A stretch of 64,000 bases of DNA from NCBI RefSeq assembly GCF_021134715.1, contig NC_060028.1, positions 5,974,501 through 6,038,500 on the forward strand, read 5' to 3'. Numbering within the stretch: the stretch's first letter is position 1; each line of letters starts with the position of its first letter. Made by a program: the position numbers and the translations under genes. This DNA is from Daphnia pulex (taxonomy: Eukaryota; Arthropoda; Branchiopoda; Diplostraca; Daphniidae). The notes beneath the pieces are model-generated. The model saw nothing but the letters and a program-made list of their open reading frames with translations, was not told the origin of the DNA and ran no database searches. Below are positions 1 through 10,800 of the stretch, piece by piece.

Positions 1-1200
1 GTTGTAGCTGTCATATTAGGAATGAATCTGCAATTGAGATCGGTCAGATCACCTGTCATGTCGGGAGTATTGGGATACTCGCAGTAACGCGTGTGGTCTT
101 CCCTAAAAAGTTGGCAACAATTAATCACTGAATATATAATGTCAAAAGCAGTGCAATGCTAAATAATAAAATATATATATATTCTTACGGATATGCGTAC
201 GATCCCTCAATTTTGCTATTATTGGATCCAGTAAGTTGCCATTCGCCACGAGGATTTTTAAATGTGTAGGGAAATTTATCACCGTTCTCGATAAACATTC
301 CTGGAATTCCATTTTCTTTATGAACACCGTATCGGTAATGGGCGAATTCGTGGAGCATCACCTTAGCTATTTTGTAATAATGAAATACAAATAAAAATGT
401 AGTGTTTTGCTATAAACAGTAGACTACAATAACTAGTTTGGCTCCATGTCATTATCAATAAAAATCACCATTCCTTTCTTCATTCCTGCTCATCGCTTGC
501 TTACCTGGATCACCATACTTTTTCACAGTTGCGCCGTTGCTATTGAGGAAAAACTCGGGTGGCGCAATTATATATTCACCCGGTTGGCCACACATTTTGG
601 AATTGTAGGAGCGCGCTGCTTGGACCACTTTCTCGGGGTCATTGGCAGTCATGGTGGTTTCAATTCGCATATCAGCGTTCAAGTAATTATACCTTGAAAC
701 CGATGAGAAACAATTGAAATTTAATTAACGAAAACTAGGTAGAGACAGCTTAACAGATTTATTTACGTCGATGTTGGTGCGCCAGTAAGAGTCCAAGCAC
801 GCGGCAGTAAAATGTTAACTTTTTTAAAATAGACTTTTGAATCAGTCGCATCAAAGAGCATTTTTGACGTATCCGTCATTGTTTTCTAATTAACGAGAAA
901 GCATAAATCGTAATAAATGCATTTTTTTTTCGATAAATGAATTAAAACGAAAGAATGAAGTTTGAATGAGACGAGATGAATGAAATAGATGAAGCTTACT
1001 TTGAGAGCATCGAGGAAGGGAACTCGTTGTTCGGCGTCGAGTTGTAGAGCGTCTTCGGAGATGGCAACCGTAAATTCATAGCCATTACCGTTCAAGCTGA
1101 CGGAATGTATAGTTCCGATCAGGACACCTCCCCAGAATACCGCAACCCAGCACAACATTACAGTTGTCCTAATCGACATGATGTTTCGCATACGAAACAA
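1..1200 (-). CDS. CLCA-type calcium-activated chloride channel regulator, 5' part (runs off the left edge)
   Basis: Five coding exons can be chained by splice sites and phase: 1000-1200, 767-885, 505-692, 189-366 and 1-102. The start is one of three ATGs at 1200-1177. The first exon gives a hydrophobic signal segment, then an NGYEFTVAISED stretch like the start of the mature CLCA chain. The second contains VYFKKVNILLPRAW, close to the CLCA FKNVxILIPxTW block. The fourth exon has MLHEFAHYRYGV, the HExxH zinc site of the CLCA N-terminal metalloprotease domain. CLCA proteins are secreted or membrane-shed proteases that process themselves and modulate calcium-activated chloride conductance. The VWA domain expected further on lies outside the window. 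No lesion is seen in the exons present. The family call is firm; orthology to a particular vertebrate CLCA is not. Confidence 0.85.
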
Positions 1201-3762
1201 ATGTTATTTAACGATACCCGAAACGATCTTTTCTATTCCGTCATCGAGAACAAACTAAATTAGTGTCGGTTGACTGTGTCCTATTTACGCGTCACCACCC
1301 AAAACCCAATTTTGACACCTGCAACAGTAGCAAGATAAGAAAGGGGAAAGGTTTTTTCGACCGACGTACAACCGACAGACGGCAGGCTTTTGATTAATCG
1401 AACATGTTACGGTATTCGAGATTGCTTGAAATAGAGGGTGTGGTGAAAGACCATGTCAGAAGAAAACGGAACTATATAGAATCAGACTTATTGCAGAGCA
1501 TCCTATAATTACGAGACTAAGGCCACAAGATATTATTATCGATATTATCTTATTTTTGTTCTTGTTGACTCGCCTTTCTGTCGGATGACGCACTCGAACT
1601 GTAAGCCTGGCTTGTGTAATGGTGAGTCGAGTTTGTGAAGTGATATCACTCCATCGCTATAAATCGTTTCATCTATGATCCTTATTTACAAGGCAAATAG
1701 AATTTTTCCTTTATCAAAGGTTGAAGCTATCTGTCAGACCGTGACAAGTTAAAACAGTTTTTCCCTCTTCCAATGTTCAATGACTACCGTGGTTTTTTGT
1801 TTAAACAAAAGTAGTTAAATGACATTTGTCAAACTGCAATCGCACAGTCGCGACTCAGGAGTTTGAAGGCCTGGTATCCTTGACGCCGAATATACTATCT
1901 CTACCAAACACTTTGTTGCCGAATTTTAGATGCTAAAGTTGATTCCTTCACTTCCCACGGTCAGAATTTTTGTCGACCACCTGCTGATGATAAGTCGGCT
2001 CACCTAAATCTTTTACAATGATGGCTTGTGAAAGAAATGTGATGCAAGTGACGAAGGTGCAATAACAATAAGAAATACGAACCATGAACCAGTAAAGCCT
2101 CTTGATACCTATGAGTAAGGCAGTCAGGATATTATTTGACCACCGATTGCCCAGTTCAACTTGGCAAATAGGTTAGAAAAAACGAAAGAAAAATGTGGAG
2201 AAAACGGTCTCGATATAAATTTGTTCATGGCGCTTAACGTCTGTCTGCGATACGTAATTGTTTTTTAGGTAGGCGCCATGGCGCCTTAGTTATCTCTAGC
2301 AACGATACCATAAATTCAAACTAGATTTAAGCCGATTACGAATGAAATAAAATGCAGGTGGTTAATAGCCGTCGTGTAATAAAGAAAATTGTACCGCGTA
2401 ATGATGGTGTATTGTTGAGTACGTTCATTTGACACTCATCGATTCGAAGAGAAAACGGAAACACCACACCGGCTAAGCCGTCGGGTTTCTTTCTTCACAT
2501 TCCAATCAGCAAGACAATATAAAAGATGATGAGGAATTAACCGTATTTTGCAAACGAGTTTTTAAAAACAATCAAAGGAGAGAGGGGTGGGAGAGACGGA
2601 GCAGGTATTCGAGGAAGAGGCGTACGTTCGACACCGATCAAAATGATGTTTTCAAATGACCCCCGATTTCTGAAAAGAATAATTTTTTTGTTTTTCTTCA
2701 AAACGAGGATGAAACAGCTTTTGTAGTTTTTTTTCTCTCCTCTTGCGATCAATCAAAAACAAGTCGCCTAACTATCACAGCAATGAACCCTCGGATAGTT
2801 TGAGCTGGTGGTTTTCTGGGATATAAGAACAGATTGGTGTCCCCTTTTACGATGAATTTTCAAAAAATTTGGCGTTTTAAACAGTTATCCATAATTTCAA
2901 CTAAGCTTTCATCAATCTAGCTTTGAAAAAAGAGAAAAAAATATTATAGAAAGGAGCGATGATAGTAAGAAGAGGGGGAAAAAACGCAGTCCGCAACATC
3001 GGAACGCGATGGCACTTATTATAATAAGTCATTCAATAATTGGCAACATTCAGAATTTTTTTTCTTGTTTTAAAAATTGGGGAAGATCCCTCAGGTATTT
3101 CCTCTTGATCGGCACATCCTCACATTCTCTAGCGTACCATAATGCCAAGCTATAGAAACGCATCGCGATTTCATATCCCAAATAGGTGAAAGATTGAACC
3201 GTCGAGTCAAGGCACGTCAATATACAACTTAACACACTAAACAAGTTACATCTTGATACATTCGCCACCCACTCCAAATCAAGATTGAAAAAAAAAAGAA
3301 AATCGGTGATTTCTAAAAACGACAACAAATGCAGGCAAACACAAAAGGAAACTAACGTAAGTTATACGCTATTATCAACGATAAAAGCAACAACGAGAAA
3401 AAAGAACCTTCTAGCAGGAACTAGAATCGGCTATCTGATGGATGTCTGAAACAGTTTCTAGTTTTAAAAAAAAGTGTCGCAATGAAAATTTCAATTTGAC
3501 CATAATTACAAACCAATCGTTGTAATTTTGGGAAAGGGGAAAAATCCAACTTAATGTGAATGACAAAAAAAAAGAAAGAGAAAAGAATGGAAGACCGCAG
3601 GACTTTGTTGTTGATAAGGCTATAGAAACGAAAGAAAAAAATTGAAATAAAATCGTCCAGACACCAAGTCTGATCGGCCGAAACTCACTCAAAAAGTAAT
3701 AATGAAAAAAACCAACTAAACAACCATTAAAAATAGAAAATAGAAGACGACAATCCTATGAA
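1201..3762. other. Intergenic region between CLCA 5' end and ELK 3' end
   Basis: No ORF here shows a recognisable domain. The right part, next to the ELK stop codon, probably holds that gene's 3' UTR on the minus strand, but I found no clear AATAAA there. The part next to 1200 should contain the CLCA promoter. Short ORFs at 2537-2752, 3050-3328 and 3411-3692 are low-complexity and look like chance. Confidence 0.5.
2271..2286. repeat. 16-bp perfect palindrome
   Basis: The sequence AGGCGCCATGGCGCCT is its own reverse complement. It stands out as GC-rich in AT-rich DNA and lies about 1.1 kb upstream of the CLCA start. No known function is assigned. Confidence 0.6.
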
Positions 3763-6629
3763 TCAAGATTCAGAAGGGGAAGATGAAACGGACCGTGTCC
3801 GCGCGGAAGTTGTCTCATCACTTTTGTCTGCAACATCACCTTCTTCTTCCCTTTTTACAACAGATTTGGATTTTTCGTCCAATTCCTCATTATCAGCATG
3901 ACCCATTTCGTCTCTGGGTTCCTCTTTGACCTTTTCCCGCTCTTTCCGGTGGTTGCTGAGGTTCATATGAGGCCCAGGAGTGAAAAGGGGAGACCGCAAT
4001 GGATTGGAGAACGAAAGCGGTGCAGTAAACGGGAAAGCTGGTACGGGAAAAGTAAAATGAGAAGGCGAGAGTGACGGGAGAGCGGACGAACTAGGGAAGG
4101 CACTGAGCATTGCGGCCGAAGAAGGAGGCCCTTCACTTCCGCTCTCTCCACTCACGCTTCCGGACGAACCTTTACTGTTGATGGGATAACGGGGGCTACT
4201 GGCGACCGCCAAGGGACTGAGCGAGCTCCAAAAATGAAGTTGAGCCGTGTTTAGGGCGTGACTGTGCGGATGAGGCAGCGGTGTCTGCAGCGGAATAAAC
4301 GGAGAAGGGTAGTTTGGAAAAAGACTAGGCGACGGAAGTGGAGCTGGAAAGTTGCTGAAGAACGGTGTCTGCAGCGAGGGCGAATGAGGAGGTTTGCTCA
4401 TAGTGGCGTGATTGTGCGAAGAGACTGATGGGGATGAAGAAGGGGCGGGTGAATTCAAGGTGGATGGCGACAACGAAGAACACGGCGAAGAGCTCAGTGG
4501 ACTGGAAACGGGTGGCATATTCCCACCCCGAAAATGGGAAAGAGATGAATCAGGAAGAACCAACGGCCGAGGTTTGGGTCTGGCTTTCGGTCGAGAAAGC
4601 CGATTGCCGACGAATTCGTTGCTCGCCTCCTGCTTAGCATTCAACAACAACAAAAGACCATTAAGTAACAATACAATTACAACCCAATGAAAAACTGTTA
4701 CCGAATGGCTGCTAAGGCGGCCCTGTGAAGCAGTTGCAGTGTTTTTCATGCTTAAATCCGTGGCTTCGGTCTGTTCACTTTTGACCCGTTTCATTCGATC
4801 CATTTCTATGTTTTCGGCATCGTTCGCTACACGCTTGGCTTTCTTGTCATCAGCCGTGTCGGCACTTAAATTGAGTGGTACGGTTGCATCTCTGTCGACT
4901 CTTTCGTTTGAGTTCTGTCCCCCATCTGGATAAGCTGCGTATTTGGAAATAATTGCATTACAAGTCTGTGTTTAAAAGCCAAATACGAATGGAATAATCT
5001 CACCAGAATTGGCACTATTTTGACGAGCCGCTGTTTCTTCCTCACTGTTTCTTTTGGCCGAATCTTTTGCATCATTCGATTTGGAGTCTGCGATTTTGGA
5101 GCTTAAATTGAGTCCATAATCAGATGGCAGTGTATAGGCAGGTAGCGATGGATTAACAACATGGACACTGTTGTTGTTATTGAACTGTAGAGGCGCTGTA
5201 GTGGAGATGGGCCGAACTAACCCGGGGACCTCGCCGCTTGATGCGTACGCTACCAGAATAAAAATATCTGTTTTCAATCCAAGACATACCATAAATGCAT
5301 AGGGTCGCATTACCTAATCTAGCAATGGACTGCATTCCCATTCCATTGAGATAGAAACCCGGTAGGCCCATTGCCTGTGGGTTGGATGAACACACTTTCT
5401 CGGCATGTTGTTTGTTGCTGTCACGAAGAGCAGCGGCGATCTCTTCTTCCTCCTGCTTCTCAGATTTCATTATCATTCGATTTGCCAACGAGGGCGAGGA
5501 ATATGATAACTTATCCGCTTTCATCACTTCCGGATATGACACGAATCTAATAAAACAAAAAGTAGATTTAGAGTAAATCGTACACGACTAGTTCGAGGGA
5601 ATTACGACAGTCACGTGACATGTTGTACAAAGAGGTTATTGACATTTCAATGATTTCCTGTTGACTTTTTAAAATGCATAGCTTTACTATTTTACTGGCA
5701 CTCTACTCAATTTACTGAATACAAACAAGTAAATCAAATAAAGTGTGAAATATTTACCTGTAGACAAATTTCTGACCCATGACTTTCCGAATGATATTTT
5801 TGTCATAGTAATATCGGAGAGCTCTGCTTAATTTGTCGTAATTCATGTTGGCTTTGTTTTTGCGCTGACCCCAGAGGCGAGCAACGGCTTCGGCATCCAA
5901 AAGTTTGAATTCGCCTTCCTCTCCCGTCCATGATATGAGATGAGCATGCTGTGATCCACCCAACAACAACTCCAAAAGAAACTGCCATAATGTCACATTG
6001 GAGTCTGAAGCTATTGCACCACTTCCACTGCTCAGCGGGTTCAAACTACTACTTTGGCTCATTGCATTTGAAGCACCTGGAAAACCTGAAACAAAAGAAT
6101 AACTCATTAACACCGAGTGGAATAACTTGTTGTTTACACCATGTACATCAATAGTCCTCAGAATCAAACTTCACCTGATGCCTGATTGGAAGTATTGATA
6201 CAACATTGCAGACAACACACACACATGTGCAACGGAAAGCTAAACAGGACTAAGCAGAAAGATGGAATTGGACAAATTCTTAGATGGGAAGAAAGGAAGA
6301 CAAAAAAAAAGAAATAAGGGAGAGAGAATAGACTGGCTGGATCCTGAATGAAGCTAAAACCTTTCAAGTGCCTGGAGACATCAATAAGTTTCATTTAAAG
6401 ACCCATCCATGACTGTAGTAATTGGCTCAATAGGTCCCTTCCTGCCAAAGGGAATCACACAGGAAAACCCAGTAGTTGAGATAGAAATTGAAAAAAAGAC
6501 TTCGTCTCTGATAGAATTCTTTAGAATAAGAGAAATTGGTCTTTCAAGTGTTTATCTAGTTTCCTGTCACATACCTAATAAGGCCTCACCAGCTGCAACA
6601 TCTTCATCTTCAGCTTCTTCAACTCTCAT
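3763..6629 (-). CDS. ETS transcription factor of the ELK / ternary complex factor subfamily
   Basis: Six coding exons fit in phase (6575-6629, 5758-6085, 5314-5546, 5004-5249, 4702-4934, 3763-4629), giving 653 aa and a TGA stop. The ETS domain is at about residues 50-135, with [10 protein letters not shown] at its start and the recognition helix [14 protein letters not shown]. It continues across the splice into [12 protein letters not shown], as in ELK1/ELK4. The last exon carries [12 protein letters not shown] (4204-4239), matching the ELK C-box with its MAPK-phosphorylated Ser-Pro sites. It is followed by FTFP (4045-4056), an FxFP ERK-docking motif. VKSE and VKEE are SUMO-consensus sites, and PLNLS resembles a CtBP-binding motif. 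The protein should act in the nucleus with SRF, downstream of ERK. The first exon is inferred from one ATG with a matching donor, so the start is less certain than the rest. An ATG at 6062 is an alternative. Confidence 0.9.
4630..4701 (-). other. 72-nt stop-free, in-frame intron in the ELK gene
   Basis: The segment starts GTAACAG and ends GCTAAGCAG, and lies between codons in phase 0. Its length is 24 codons with no stop, so unspliced RNA would still read through. Retention would insert a Val/Leu-rich, membrane-like stretch ([15 protein letters not shown]) into a nuclear protein. The T-rich intron composition explains that hydrophobicity. I call it an intron because the donor, acceptor and pyrimidine tract fit and the insert has no place in the ELK family. 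Confidence 0.7.
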
Positions 6630-7817
6630 CTCAGCACCTAGGATAATCGACACGGTGCCTAAATTCAGCTCGCTTGGGACAACAAGCAGTTTCTCTTATA
6701 TTAGTAGGCGATGGAAAACAGATTCAAGTGAGGCACAAACGAATAAAGAAGCACACAAGCTCATCACTCATGGCAACAAATAATGCTGTGATGAGGATCG
6801 AAACACACACAAAGTAGACGAACTCCTCCTCGTATACTTTTAATGAATACAATTAAACATTCCAAATGGCGTAGACTCACTGAAAAACCTTTCGGATGTA
6901 ATATTTACAATCTTTCAATCAGAAAAAAAAGTAATAACGACATTGGGATCAGAGAAGAAACGACACCTGCTTTAGTGCTTTTTCAGGCAGCCAAAAACGC
7001 TAAACAACTAGCGCCATCTAAGAGTCACAAACAAAAACACTGCAGAAACGAATCAGAAGAAGACAACATGGCCCCACGGAATGGCGAATTTCCTTTTTAT
7101 ATTTTAAAAATAAATGGAAACTAAATAACATCAGCATACATCTAAAGCTAATTTTTAAAGATAATCTAAAATTGTAGTTTCTTCCCATCGGTCAATATTG
7201 ATGCATGTAATATTTACATCTCTAACACTATTCGGAGCCCTTACCCGCGTTTTTTCCTCACAGTAGAAACCCTGTTAATCAACAGGTTTTGGTGCTAGGT
7301 TGCTCTTGACGGCGAGTACCATGTAAAGCAACGGACGCGTTAGACAACTAAAGGACTGACAAACAGGGAAATAGAATGAAAATGGATCACGCTCGGTGCC
7401 ACGACGAACGAGACTGAACTTGCGCAGATGTTGTCAAGTGACCAGAACATATATATTATGTAAATAAAAGCTGTTTTTGAGAGAAAAGTATTCTGTTGAT
7501 GTCGAACTGCACGATGCCTGTGTCATCTATATATACATATACAGTGTCATGTATTCGACATCGGAAAATCAATAGTAGACAGTTATATAGAGCCGTCCGC
7601 ATCATGCATATAGCATATATCCTTGAGATCCCTTGTCATCCGCATAAGAAATCTACCCACGCTTTATCCGAATTTTACCAAACTCCATTTATTGAACTGT
7701 TGGATAGATATGAATTACCAATGGCACAGCTATATGGGATGGGGCATTAATTTGCACAAGCTACTAGAGGGACTACGCTAGATAATAATAATGGGGTAGG
7801 GAATATCATGGAAACTA
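6630..7817. other. ELK upstream region and ALDH1L 3' flank
   Basis: No coding exon was recognised. The left side is upstream of the inferred ELK start codon and should hold its promoter and 5' UTR exons. The right side contains the ALDH1L 3' UTR, with TTTATT at 7688-7693, an AATAAA signal on the minus strand about 125 nt after the stop. Short plus-strand ORFs at 6843-7124 and 7496-7750 have no domain. Confidence 0.5.
7688..7693 (-). other. Polyadenylation signal of ALDH1L
   Basis: AATAAA on the minus strand, about 125 nt beyond the TGA at 7818-7820. This fits a short 3' UTR. Confidence 0.5.
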
Positions 7818-10800
7818 TCAATATTCAATAGTCACACACTTGGTCTTTAGGTATTCGTTCAGCGCTTCTTCACCTGTAAGGTATAGAGAGCAAACAACAT
7901 TATTGACTCGATACGAATTTGACCTAACCATATGTTTACATACCCAAATCTTTCCCGAATCCAGATTGTTTGAAACCGCCAAATGGAGCTGCCACGTCTG
8001 TTTTGTTATAAGTATTGACGAACACGGTACCTGCCTGCAGCTTTTCCGTGACGTATAGAGCTTTACTCAGGTCTCGGGTGATTACACCGGATGCTAAACC
8101 GTATTCGGATGCGTTGGCACGACGCAAAACACCATCCACATCCCTGGAACAACATTAACAAAACAGATTAACGTGAAAACATTGATGGGAATAATAGGCT
8201 TCTACCCATTTTCGAATGGAGAAACGATCATGACTGGTCCAAATGACTCCTCTTTGGCGATATACATATGATCTTGCACATCAGTAAACACGGTCGGGAG
8301 AAAGAAGAAGCCCGGTCTGTCGGCCCGTTTGCCTCCAGTGACTAATGTCGCTCCTTCTTTCACACCAGTGTCGCAATATTCCACCAGCTTATCCAAATGC
8401 GCTTTGTGATTCTGAGGACCGTGTTGCGTTCCACGGTCCAATGGATCGCCGATAGACTATCAATTACCACAAATCTCGATTTAGTTTTTGTATGCATTTT
8501 TTACTTTATTAGCTACAAACCATTTTGCTGATTTCAACCAACACTCGTTTAACAAATTCGTCGTGAATGCTTCTCTCCACAAACAAACGACCGGCAGCGA
8601 TGCAATTTTCACCCTTGTTGAAAAACACGCTACTCATACCCTGGAAGAAAAATTAAAGAAATTTATTGTTTGGTTATTCTGAATTTTTCTGAATTTTAGT
8701 CAATTTACCAAGCGGACAGCTCGATCGATGTCGCAGTCGGAGAAAATGATGAACGGAGATTTACCTCCGAGTTCTAATGAAGTCTTTTTCAAATTGGAAT
8801 CGGCACAGGCACGCATGACAATTTTGCCCGTTTCTGTGCTTCCAGTGAAACCCAGTTTCCTTACCACCGGATGTTCAGCCAATGCTTGTCCGATAATACT
8901 TCCTGAAAGTGGAAAAACATAAATTTTCATGCTGCCAAGAAATTGTTTTTAAATCAAATCGTACCTTTTCCTGTGACGATATTGATGACACCGGGAGGGA
9001 TTCCAGCTCTAGCAGCCAATTCAGCGAACTTCAAAGCTGTTAAGGGACAAACTTCAGCCGGCTTATGAACCACTGTATTTCCCGCTGCTAAGCAAGCTGC
9101 CATTTTCCACGAAAGCATCATCAGGGGATAACTTAATATTATTTAAAAAATTCAATGATTATTTGGATAAAATATGTGATGTATTAATAAAATAAAACTT
9201 ACTTCCAAGGTGTAACTAAGCCGCAAACACTATGTTTAAAAAAAGATAAGGATATTATTGATAAGTCTATAGTAGCTAGTCGGAAAATTCTAAATTATGC
9301 AACAAACCCAACAGGTTCTCGTCTGGTAAAGGTGAAATTCTTGTTTGGTCGCGCATTGTTCACTGGGATTGTGGAACCATGAATCTTGTCAGCCCAACCT
9401 TACCAAAACAAATTAATGACAGTTTCTAAATAAAGAAAATGACATTTTCATGTTCGTTCTTACCTGCAAAGTAGCGCCAAGTATCGATAGACATGCCGAC
9501 ATGAGTTTTCAGCGCTAACGTGTACACGGCACCCGAATCAATTGATTCGATAGTGGCCAACTCTTCTTTGTGTTCTTCCATTAAGTCAGCCAATCTGAAA
9601 TTTTTGGGAAAAAAATTTATTGAGATTTGAATTGAGATTAAAAACTTGATCGTCTATCGTTGGAATGTTTTACTTGAAAAGAAGACGTCCGCGATCTCGG
9701 GCGTTCATTTTTCCCCATTCACCTTCCTCAAAAGCTAATCGGGCAGCTTCCACGGCTTTTTGTACATCCTCAACTCCGCCACTAGACACCTGAAACGTAA
9801 GAATAAAAACATAAGCAGCTGGTAACACCTTGAATTTCAAAAAGTAATTGATTATGATTACATGACAAATGACGGACTCGTCGTTTGGGTTTATGATGGC
9901 CGTAGTTTTCCCACTGGCGGCATCCATGAATTTTCCGTTGATAAATTGTTGGTGAGGAAAGCGAATTTCCCTGTTATTAACTGTCAAAATGACGGGATCG
10001 TATTCAATTTTTCCGGATCCATCAGACCCGTCTCCTCGTAGCTTAGAGATAACGCACTGGATGAGCTCACTGAATTTAGTGGCCATAAATACGTCCTCAT
10101 TTTCCAAGGTGACGCCAATTTTGTCTTTGAGCTCTTCCACCAGTCGTACAACATCCATCGAACCTGCTCCGGCACCGAAAAAATCGGTGTCGTCGCTAAC
10201 GTCAGCACTCAAAATGCTCTTCCACACTTGACGAATGACCTCTTGTTTGGCCTTTTCGTCTTCCGTCAGTTCAACAGCAGCCGAAGCGGAACTGTCCGCT
10301 TGTTGGCCATAATTGGCCGCCTTCATAACTTTACCTTCGACGCTGATGCGTTGCACATTTACCTGGAGGAAACCGAAATTGAAGACAAACGTAATCTGAA
10401 TCTCAATATAGACAAACTCTTACCCATTTGCCATCTTGGCCTTGAATAAGCACTCCATTATCCCACTGTATGCCAGCTTTGTCGTTTCCTTGGAAATAAA
10501 TCGGTCGTCCGGAAGGCACGGAAGCTTCCTTAAAAAGTTGGGAACCGTAAAGACGGATTTCTTGCCAGACGGTTGATTCATTAGGCTCTTCCAAAGAGAC
10601 GCAAGTCCAAGCGCCAGGTGAACTATCCAAGCCACGGATAAAATTGTGCAATTGTTGGCCGCTTAAAGTAAATTTGACCTAAACAAAATAGTAATAATAA
10701 CAAACCAATTCTAATTGAAAATTGCCGATAAAGTTTACCGTACTCGACTTCTTAGATTGATTCTTTCGAATTAACATCAAAGAGGTCAAATTCCGAATTA

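Noticed and set aside
4412..4690. Plus-strand ORFs opposite the last ELK exon
   Set aside because: Overlaps a well-supported Ser/Pro-rich exon. The antisense composition explains the open frame.
6409..6783. 124-codon plus-strand ORF upstream of the ELK ETS exon
   Set aside because: It overlaps, in antisense, the inferred first ELK exon (6575-6629), which fits donor site and phase. The ORF has no domain.
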